DNA from: Vulcanimicrobiota bacterium
GTDB taxonomy: Bacteria; Vulcanimicrobiota; Vulcanimicrobiia; Vulcanimicrobiales; Vulcanimicrobiaceae
Direction: 5' to 3'
Assembly: GCA_019233165.1 (NCBI GenBank)
Contig: JAFAMS010000489.1
Location: 1 to 6,615, forward strand
Length of the DNA stretch: 6,615 bases
Below are positions 1 to 6,400 of the stretch, piece after piece. The first letter of the stretch is position 1. Each line of letters opens with the position of its first letter. Position numbers and translations under genes: made by a program. The notes under the pieces are model-generated. The model made no database searches and was not told the origin of the DNA. It saw only the letters and a list, made by a program, of their open reading frames with translations.

Positions 1-194
1 TTCCCGAGATGCGCCGGCGGGCACATGAGAAAACGGCGTGCCATGGCGATAGTGTAGCCTTCCTACCTACTGCGAAGCATTCTACAAACGTCGTGAAGAG
101 TCGCGCGCTCGTAGGCCGCTTAGGTAAGAAAAGCGTAGGATACGAGCCTTATCGTTCAACCCATGAAAGATTAAGAGCCGAGAAAGGGCAGCGC
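1..194. other. Intergenic region upstream of the small acidic protein gene
   Basis: This stretch has lower GC than the rest of the window and no convincing coding pattern. The plus-strand frame of the downstream small gene is open back to the left edge, but codon third positions before position 195 are mixed, with many A and T, and the translation has no recognisable character. From 195 onward third positions become mostly G or C. The region probably carries the promoter of the 195-407 gene. I see no -35/-10 pair close enough to consensus to call; TAGGAT at 136-141 is a weak -10 candidate without a good -35 partner. An ATG on the minus strand at 44-42 opens a short frame running off the left edge, too short to judge. 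Confidence 0.6.
183..188 (+). promoter_or_regulatory. Ribosome binding site of the small acidic protein gene
   Basis: AAAGGG lies 6 bases before the ATG at 195, a normal Shine-Dalgarno distance. It supports 195 as the start rather than the earlier in-frame ATG at 9, where no purine-rich motif can be assessed and the codon use is poor. Confidence 0.55.
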
Positions 195-407
195 ATGCAC
201 GAGGACACGCCCAAAGAATTGCATACCGAAGCCGACGATCTAGAGCCGCTCCGCCCGGAAGAGTCGGGCGCGATGGGCGGACAAACCGCGCGACACCTAC
301 GCGGGATCGAGGAGAGCCGTGAGACCGTCTACGGCGAGGTCGACGAAGGGTTCGACAACGAGGATCAGGCCGACGCTCATCACGCGGAGCGCGGCGAACA
401 CTTGTAA
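195..407 (+). CDS. Small acidic hydrophilic protein, 70 aa, function unknown
   Basis: This is a 70-residue protein that I do not recognise. It holds 21 Asp/Glu against 6 Lys/Arg, plus 6 His, so it is strongly negative. It has no hydrophobic stretch, signal peptide or cysteine, and is probably cytosolic and perhaps poorly structured. The start at 195 is chosen because of the AAAGGG motif 6 bases upstream and because G/C-rich third positions begin there. The same frame stays open to the left edge of the window, so a longer product cannot be excluded, but codon use argues against it. The gene runs opposite to the efflux operon, and its stop is 8 bases from the stop of the converging lipoprotein gene. 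By composition it resembles the many short acidic conserved hypotheticals of GC-rich bacteria; no function can be assigned. Confidence 0.62.
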   Translation: MHEDTPKELHTEADDLEPLRPEESGAMGGQTARHLRGIEESRETVYGEVDEGFDNEDQADAHHAERGEHL

Positions 408-411
408 GTGT
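398..411. repeat. Short inverted repeat at the convergent gene junction
   Basis: ACACT (398-402) and AGTGT (407-411) can pair around a 4-base loop. The repeat includes the stop codon of the small acidic gene and lies a few bases from the stop of the lipoprotein gene. It has no T-run after it on either strand, so it is at best a weak or factor-assisted stop, and a 5-bp stem may be chance. Confidence 0.3.
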
Positions 412-415
412 GCGG

Positions 416-1744
416 CTAGTGCGTCGCCGTTGGTGACGGCGATTGCGACGGCGTTGACGATGCTGTCGGAGACGGGCTCGTCGACGGGCGCGGCGTCGCA
501 CTAGGCGTCGTTTTCGGCGTCGAGGTAGGCTTCGGCGAGGGTTTCGGGAGCGGCGTCGGTTTTGCGGTCGGAAGCGCAACTTGTGCGACCAAATGCAGGC
601 CGCTCAGACCGCTCGCCGGGACCGGGATCGACGCCGGCTGAACCGGATAGTACTGCTGCTTCTTGTTGATCGTCACCGCGGCGATGGGAGCGAGCGTTCT
701 TCCGGCGTCGACGTTCGCCGACCACGCGCCGCCGGCGCCGGTCGTCGTGTCGACTTTACCGTTGACCGCATCGGGCGTGTTGCCGAAGAGCTCGAGCAAC
801 GCACCGACGAGCGCCTTATTGGTGGTGTCCGTCAACGTTCCGCTCACTTTTACCGTGACGTGAGGATCGCGATAGGAAACTTGACCCTGCGCGCTCAGCG
901 TCGTCGAACCGGCGGTGACGGAAGCGATCACGAGGTCGGGACAGGCGGCGGTCGAGGTTCCCGATGACGGGGCGCGATACGTCGCCTTCGCGCCGTCGCC
1001 TTTCGATGGGGTTATCGAACCCGCCGCGCCGCCGGAGCAGCCGGAGGGGACCGTCAGCGACCACGCGACGGGTGTCCCACTCAGCGAGACGCGCTTGCCG
1101 CCGGCGTCTGCGCCGGTCGCATAGAACGCTTGCGTCTGAACATCGAAAAGCGAAATACTCGCCGGCGCAACGTAGAGTTTGGCGACGGTCGGCGGCGTCG
1201 TCGTCTCGGGCTTGCGAAGCACCGCCGCCGAGACCGGCCCGCCCGGCTGGAACGCGTCGACGAAGGTGTCGAGCGCCGGGAAGCTGCCGGGAGGCTGGGC
1301 GGTGATGATGACCTCGGGTTCGAGCGTCGGATCGTTGAGCAGCGCGTTGAAGTTCGTCACCGCCCACGACGACTGCGACGCATCGAAGTTGCCCTGCGCG
1401 TCGGCGACCTGCTGCGAGCCGTCCGGGTAATACACGAACGCCCCGGCGGCCGGCGTCGGGGCTTGGAGCCCCGGCGGGGGCGCGCCGTCGGCCAGTGCTG
1501 CAATCCCGACGGAGGGGCCGAGAACGTCGAGGCTGCCGGTGTAGACCGCGTATGTCGTAAAGACGTTTCCGAGCGGAGCACCGGCCGGCGACGACGTCGG
1601 AATCGGCTTGAAAACGAACGCTGTCGGCGCCGGCGAAGCAGTCGGCAGTGCGGCGCTCGGAGTGCTCGAGCCACCGCCGCACGAGGACAGCGCAAGAACG
1701 CCGGCGAGGGATGCGACAGCCCTAGCGGTCGACATAGATCTCAT
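416..1744 (-). CDS. Secreted lipoprotein with Ig-like domain and Pro/Ser/Thr-rich C-terminal tail
   Basis: This 442-residue protein begins with a lipoprotein signal peptide: basic residues, a hydrophobic stretch, then lipobox L19-S-S-C22 followed by GGGSS. A Ser/Pro/Ala-rich linker runs to about residue 55. Residues 56-185 are unrecognised, with little charge. Residues 188-291 resemble a bacterial Ig-like (Big_2 type) domain, with a VAPASISL opening, a PVAWSL strand and an ATYRAP strand, plus C236 and C268 that could form a disulfide. Residues 296-388 look like a carboxypeptidase-regulatory or CNA-B type beta sandwich, with VSGTLTD, then GALLELFG, then TTGAGGAWSANV. The last 50 residues are a Pro/Ser/Thr/Lys-rich tail. 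The product is expected to be lipid-anchored at the envelope, possibly in adhesion or surface display. The gene overlaps the 3' end of the ferredoxin gene, so it is probably cotranscribed. The start is uncertain: ATGs at 1744 and 1735 are equally plausible, each with a GAG four bases upstream, and both retain the signal peptide. The ATG at 1763-1765 would increase the overlap. Confidence 0.8.
   Translation of the reverse strand: MRSMSTARAVASLAGVLALSSCGGGSSTPSAALPTASPAPTAFVFKPIPTSSPAGAPLGNVFTTYAVYTGSLDVLGPSVGIAALADGAPPPGLQAPTPAAGAFVYYPDGSQQVADAQGNFDASQSSWAVTNFNALLNDPTLEPEVIITAQPPGSFPALDTFVDAFQPGGPVSAAVLRKPETTTPPTVAKLYVAPASISLFDVQTQAFYATGADAGGKRVSLSGTPVAWSLTVPSGCSGGAAGSITPSKGDGAKATYRAPSSGTSTAACPDLVIASVTAGSTTLSAQGQVSYRDPHVTVKVSGTLTDTTNKALVGALLELFGNTPDAVNGKVDTTTGAGGAWSANVDAGRTLAPIAAVTINKKQQYYPVQPASIPVPASGLSGLHLVAQVALPTAKPTPLPKPSPKPTSTPKTTPSATPRPSTSPSPTASSTPSQSPSPTATH
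419..571 (-). repeat. Low-complexity segment encoding the Pro/Ser/Thr tail
   Basis: The last 51 codons of the lipoprotein gene encode almost only Pro, Ser, Thr, Ala and Lys, in irregular PTP, PSP and TPS units. Lysines (KP, PK) occur in the first half and are absent from the second. It is a degenerate rather than exact repeat, a sequence type prone to slippage and length change. Such tails often act as extended spacers or cell-wall-contacting stalks; the role here is unknown. Confidence 0.6.
424..442. terminator. GC-rich hairpin near the convergent junction, possible terminator
   Basis: TCGCCGT (424-430) and ACGGCGA (436-442) form a perfect 7-bp stem around a 5-base loop. It covers the last codons of the minus-strand lipoprotein gene and lies 17 bases past the stop of the plus-strand acidic gene, so it could slow transcription from either side. 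No T-tract follows on either strand, so it does not fit a classical intrinsic terminator. The underlying Ser-Pro-Thr codons are repetitive and GC-rich, which raises the chance of an accidental hairpin. Confidence 0.3.
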
Positions 1745-2024
1745 CGTTCTCGACGCGAACCCCAAAGGTCTGCACCGGGACGATCGCCGGCAACGTCAGC
1801 GCGTCGCCGGTCCGAACGTCGAAATACGCGCCGTGTCGCGGGCACATGATCCGTTCGCCTTCGAGGACGCCTTGATCGAGCGCGCCGCCGTCGTGCGTGC
1901 AGACGTCTTCGATCGCATAGATCTCTCCCCCAACATTGCAGAGCAGGACGTTCGCCTCGCCGACCGCGACGCGCCGCGTCGTTCCGGGGGGGATCTCACT
2001 TTTCTTTGCGACGGGACCGCTCAT
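1722..2024 (-). CDS. Rieske [2Fe-2S] ferredoxin, 100 aa
   Basis: This is a stand-alone Rieske-type electron carrier, expected in the cytosol because it has no signal peptide or membrane segment. Cluster ligands are clear: C42-T-H44 and C61-P-R-H64, giving C-x-H-x16-C-x2-H, followed by GAYFDVRTG. The length is normal for small ferredoxins of the BphF/NirD-like type. Position 63 is Arg rather than the Trp common in oxygenase ferredoxins (CPWHG). From memory, the CPRHG form with the following FDVRTG and a Leu-Pro-Ala segment is common in Rieske proteins found beside SUF iron-sulfur assembly genes; no suf gene, oxygenase or reductase is present here. The gene starts 9 bases after the efflux channel stop with a weak ribosome site (GGCGGG directly before the ATG), and its end overlaps the lipoprotein start, so it seems part of the operon. 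Family identity is firm; its partner and role are unknown. Confidence 0.93.
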   Translation of the reverse strand: MSGPVAKKSEIPPGTTRRVAVGEANVLLCNVGGEIYAIEDVCTHDGGALDQGVLEGERIMCPRHGAYFDVRTGDALTLPAIVPVQTFGVRVENDEIYVDR

Positions 2025-2033
2025 CCCGCCGTC

Positions 2034-3428
2034 TTACTGCCAGCCGCCGCCTAACGCCTTGTACAGGTTCACGACCGCGTTGCGCTGAGCGAGCTCGGCC
2101 TGCGCGAGGTTGATGTCGGCGGTGTACGCCTGCGTTTGTGCGTTGAGGACCTCGAGGTAGCTCGTCACGCCGCCCTCAAATCGAAGGTTCGCTTGCCGCA
2201 CGGAATCGTGCAGCGCATCGGTGAGCTTTTTCTGTTCCGCGACGATGTCGATGTATTGCCGATAATCGACCAGGGCGTCGGAGACCTCACGGACACTCTG
2301 GGTCACCGTGTGCTGGTAGACGACGACCGCCTCTTGCGTCTGGGACTGGGCGAGCGCGACGCCGGCTCGAGCCCGGCCCGCATCGAAGATCAACTGTCCG
2401 AGCGTTGCGGCGAGCGAGAAGATTCCGAGCGTCGAGTTCACCGGCGTCAGCAGCGTTCCGCCGCCCAGCTGCGTGTTCACGCCGTATCCGACTCCGGAGA
2501 TCGTGAGATTCGGCAGCAGATTCGCCATGTTCGCGCCGATCTGCGCGTTCGCCGCAACCAGCATTTGCTCCGCAGCTTGGATGTCGGGACGGCGCTCGAG
2601 GAGCGTTCCCGGTACGCCTGCCGGCGCGGCCGGCAGATTGAACTGATCGACGAGCGTCAGGCCGCGCGGGATCGGACCCGGATTTCTTCCGAGGAGGATG
2701 CTGAGCGCGTTCTCGGTTTGCTCAATTTGGCGCTCGATGTTCGGAATGTCGGAGGTTACGGTGTAGACGAGGCTCGCCGCTTGATCGACGTCCTGCTTCG
2801 TGCCGATTCCGTAGTCGAGGCGCGATTGCACGAGCCTCAGGCTCGCTTGTCGGGCAACGAGCGTGTCCTTCGCGATCTGAAGCTCGAGGTCCAAGGCACG
2901 CAAGAAAAGATACGCGTTCGCGACGCTGCTGACGACGGTGGTGAGGACAGCCTTTTGACCTGACTCGGTCGCCAGCAGATAGGCGTTCGCCGACTGCGCG
3001 TTGCGCGAGAGCTGCCCCCAGAGGTCGGCTTCGTAATTGAGCTGCGCGCCGAGGTTGCGCGCCCAATTCGAATAGCTCGAGTTCGGGTTCGAAAGCGTCG
3101 GAGGGATGCGGCTGTAGCCGATTCCCCCGCTCGCCGTGAGGGTGGGGAATTGCGCGGCGTGTGCGGCGGCGAGCTGAGCGCGCGCCTCCAAGACGCGCTG
3201 CACGGCGACGCGCACGTCGAAGTTCTTGACGAGCGCTTCGACGAGCAGGCTCTGAAGCACCGGGTCTCTGATCAGCTCGGCCCACTTCAAATCTCCGAGC
3301 GATTGCGGTCCGGCCGCGCTCGCGCCGCGGTATGTCGAGGGAACGTTCGTATCCGGGCGCGCGTAGTTCGGGCCGACTTGGCATCCGGCGAGCAGCGCGA
3401 CGAGCGCGAACGCGGCGAGGCGGCGCAT
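2034..3428 (-). CDS. RND efflux outer-membrane factor lipoprotein (OprM/NodT family)
   Basis: This 464-residue TolC-like channel is expected to trimerise in the outer membrane and extend through the periplasm to dock with the permease and adaptor. The start at 3428 is fixed by a lipoprotein signal with lipobox L13-A-G-C16 followed by QVGPNYARP, the typical NodT-family mature N-terminus; Gln after the cysteine fits outer-membrane sorting. Two repeated OEP halves follow. Landmarks are a W122-to-G138 segment with the ADLWG motif, the inter-repeat signature LLERRPDIQAAE (276-287), LGQLIFDAGRARAG (343-356), RFEGGVTSYLEVLNAQ (416-431), and the closing NLYKALGGGW (454-463). Length is normal for the family. 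The frame stays open upstream to 4052, but that part is antiparallel shadow of the permease reading frame, not protein. Its ATG overlaps the permease stop by one base, pointing to translational coupling. Substrate unknown. Confidence 0.96.
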   Translation of the reverse strand: MRRLAAFALVALLAGCQVGPNYARPDTNVPSTYRGASAAGPQSLGDLKWAELIRDPVLQSLLVEALVKNFDVRVAVQRVLEARAQLAAAHAAQFPTLTASGGIGYSRIPPTLSNPNSSYSNWARNLGAQLNYEADLWGQLSRNAQSANAYLLATESGQKAVLTTVVSSVANAYLFLRALDLELQIAKDTLVARQASLRLVQSRLDYGIGTKQDVDQAASLVYTVTSDIPNIERQIEQTENALSILLGRNPGPIPRGLTLVDQFNLPAAPAGVPGTLLERRPDIQAAEQMLVAANAQIGANMANLLPNLTISGVGYGVNTQLGGGTLLTPVNSTLGIFSLAATLGQLIFDAGRARAGVALAQSQTQEAVVVYQHTVTQSVREVSDALVDYRQYIDIVAEQKKLTDALHDSVRQANLRFEGGVTSYLEVLNAQTQAYTADINLAQAELAQRNAVVNLYKALGGGWQ

Positions 3429-3430
3429 CA
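3426..3430 (-). promoter_or_regulatory. TGATG stop/start overlap coupling permease and channel translation
   Basis: Read on the minus strand, the permease stop TGA (3430-3428) shares its A with the ATG (3428-3426) of the channel gene. The nearest purine-rich site, GGGAG, lies about 14 bases before the ATG, farther than usual. Re-initiation by the terminating ribosome is therefore a likely route of expression. Confidence 0.75.
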
Positions 3431-6400
3431 GTCGCCGGCACTCCCGGCCGGTTCCGGACGCGGCTCCGGAGGGACGAGCATCTCGTGTTTGGGCGGCCTC
3501 TTCTTGTGCCTTCCGCTGAGGCGCTCTTCGAGGCGGACGATGAGCACGTACAGGACCGGGATGAACAGGACGCCGAGCGCCGTGGTGATCGTCATCCCGC
3601 CGGAGACCGCCGAGCCGAGCGATTGACGCGAATTCGCACCTGCCCCCGACGCAAACACAAGCGGAATCGTTCCGATGATGAACGCGAGCGAGGTCATCAA
3701 AATCGGGCGGAAGCGCAGATCCGCGCCCTTGATCGCCGCATCGACGACCGGCATCCCTTCCTTTTCGTATGCCTCTTTGGCGAACTCCACGATCAACACG
3801 GCGTTCTTCGCCGCCAGCCCGACGATCATGATCAAGCCGATCTGCACGTAGACGTCGTTGATCACGGTTCGGAGTGCCGTCGAGAGGAGCGCTGCGAGCA
3901 TCCCGATCGGCATGCCGAGCATGATGCTGATCGGAATCCCCCAGTTCTCGTATTGCGCGGCGAGAACGAGGAATACGAGCAGCAAAGCGAACGCGAAGAT
4001 CATCCCTTGCGTTCCGCCGGCTTGTTTCTCTTGCAATGAGAGTGCGCTCCATTCGTACCCGTATCCGGGCGGGAGCGATTCTTTGGCAACTTCTTCCATA
4101 GCCCGCTGCGCTTGCCCGGTGCTGAAGCCGGGGGCGTTCGCGGCTTGAATCTCCGTTGAAAGCTGCACGTTGTAGCGCTGAACCAGATCGGGTCCGGTCA
4201 CCCGCCGAACGGTGGCCATCGACGATACCGGAACCATCTGATCGTTCTTGCTACGGATGTAGATCTGCTTGATCGAGGCGGGCGTCGCGCGATAGTCCGG
4301 CTCCGCCTGGACCATCACTTCCCAACTTTGGTTGAAGAGAACGAAGTCGTTGACTTTGATCCCTCCGAGATACGCTTGCATGTTGGAGAACACGTCGCTC
4401 GGCGTCACGCCGAACTCTGCGACTTTGTCGCGGTCGATGTCCAGCTTGATCTGCGGGTTCAAGACGCCGGTCGTGTTGTACAGGTTCGCCAGCTCTTTGC
4501 GTTTCGAGGCCGCCGCCATGAGCTGGTTTGCGACGCCGGCGAGCTCGGCGGGCGTTTGACCCTGTTTGGCCTCCAGCTCGAACGTTATCGACTGGCCCGA
4601 AAATCCGGGCAGCGGAGGCGGCGGGAAAATCAGGCCTACCGCTTCCGGGAAGCTTTTGAGCTTGGCTTGCATCTGCCGCAGCAGCGGGACCATCTGCAGG
4701 TCGCGCTTGGTGCGCTCGTCCCAGGGCTCGAGCACCGGGACGATGAGCGCCGCGTTCGAGGTGATGTTGCTCTGGACGACGTTGTATCCACCAACGGTGA
4801 GGACGTCTTTGACGCCGTGCAAGTGGCCGAAGTAGTCTTCGACTTTCCGCGCAAACGCGTCGGTGCGCTCGAGTGAGGCGCCGTCCGGCAAAATCACCTG
4901 ACCGTAGAAGTAGCCCTGATCTTCGTACGGGACGAAACCGGTCGGCAAGAATTTTTGTAGCCCCAGTGCGCCGGCGGTGATGACCGCGAGTGCGATCAAC
5001 ATGAAGATCGTACGTCGGATGCAGATCGCGACGAGGCTGGTATAGCCGTGGCGGATGCGATCGAAATACTTGTTGAACCCGGCGAAGAAGCGCGCAAAGA
5101 TATCGTTGGACTGCCGGCGAGGTCGTAAGATCATCGCGCACAGCGCGGGCGTCAAGCTGAGCGCGACGAAGGCCGATATTCCGACCGAAACGGCCAGCGT
5201 CAACGCGAACTGCTGATACAGCTGCCCGATGATCCCGGGTATGAACGCCAGCGGGACGAAGACCGAGATCAACACGAGCGCGATCGCGACGACGGGTCCG
5301 CTGACTTCCGTCATAGCCTGCTCGGTCGCTTCGAGCGGCGTCTTCCCTTTCTCGATGTGATGCTCGGCTGCTTCGACTACGACGATCGCGTCGTCGACGA
5401 CCAGTCCGATCGCCAACACCAGGCCGAAGAGCGTCAAGGTGTTGATCGAGAACCCGAGAGGTCCGAACGCGATGAAGGTGCCGATGAGGGAAACGGGCAC
5501 CGCGAGCATCGGGATGAACGTCGCGCGCAGGTTCCCCAAGAAAAGCAAGACGACGATCAGAACGAGGCCTATCGCTTCGAACAGCGTCTTTTCGACGTCG
5601 TGCAAGGCCTCTTTGACGAAGACGGTGTTGTCGACGTTGACCGCGTACGTCATCCCCGGCGGCATCGCTTTAGCGAGATCCGCTAGCGTCGCGCGCACGC
5701 CCTCGGCCGTCTTGATCGCGTTCGCGCCGGGAGCGGTGTAAATGAAGATGACGCCGGCTGGTTTGCCGTTGATCCGTCCGAACGTCGTATAGGCGTTTCC
5801 GCCTAGCTCGACTCGCCCGACGTCTTTCATGCGCAGAATCGAACCGTCCGGGTTCGTGCGGATCTCGATGTTCTCGAATTCCTTCTTGCTCTCGAGCTGT
5901 CCCTTCGCAGTGATGTTGTACTGGAACTGAATGTTCTTCGCGGCCGGCGGTTGCCCGACTTGACCGGCCGGCGCGGGAACGTTCTGCGTTTGGAGGGCGG
6001 CCTTGATATCGGAATATTGCAGATGCAGCTTCGCCATCTTGTCGGGGCGCAACCACATCCTCATCGCGTACTGACCGGCGCCGTACAGGTTCGTGCTGCC
6101 GACGCCCGAGACGCGCCCTAGCGGATTGATCATGTTGATCTGCGCGTAGTTTGTCAGAAAGAGCGCGTCGTACGAATCGGTCGGCGAGTAGACCGTGATC
6201 ATCATCAAGATCTCGGTCGACTGCTGCTGAACGCTCACGCCCTGTTCCTGAACCGACAACGGCAAGAGCGGTATCGCTTGCGAGACGCGATTTTGAACGT
6301 TGACGGCGGCGATGTCGACGTTCGTCCCTAGCGCGAACGTGCAGATCAGGTTGTAGTCGCCGGAGTTCGCGCTACTCGACTTCATGTAGATGAGACCGGG

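Noticed and set aside
1..44. Start of a minus-strand gene at ATG 44-42 running off the left edge
   Set aside because: Only 14 codons are visible; the GGAAGG upstream is about 13 bases away and the promoter motifs are weak, so it cannot be supported.
40..47. 8-base palindrome GCCATGGC
   Set aside because: It is too short and isolated to suggest an operator, with no second copy seen nearby.
9..194. N-terminal extension of the small acidic protein from the ATG at 9
   Set aside because: Third codon positions are mixed and AT-richer than in the following segment, the translation has no coherent character, and a good ribosome site precedes the ATG at 195.
252..270. Inverted repeat CGCCCG/CGGGCG with a 7-base loop
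   Set aside because: It lies inside the small acidic gene and has no T-run; 6-bp GC stems are expected by chance at this composition.
816..1682. 288-residue minus-strand reading frame within the lipoprotein gene
   Set aside because: It is Arg-rich and out of frame with the lipobox-bearing protein, and no ribosome site or family match is seen.
1130..1849. 239-residue plus-strand reading frame opposite the lipoprotein and ferredoxin genes
   Set aside because: It is extremely Arg-rich, crosses two genes on the other strand and has no protein-like features.
2136..2963. 275-residue plus-strand reading frame opposite the channel gene
   Set aside because: It is antisense to a clear OprM/NodT gene; the Arg/Asp/Val-rich composition is typical of complement-strand shadows in GC-rich DNA.
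3429..4052. N-terminal extension of the channel protein in the same frame
   Set aside because: The Arg/Asp-rich translation is a shadow of the permease gene on the same strand; the lipobox start at 3428 is the true one.
4251..5141. 296-residue minus-strand reading frame inside the permease gene
   Set aside because: It is an Arg-rich out-of-frame shadow of a strongly conserved gene, with no family signature.
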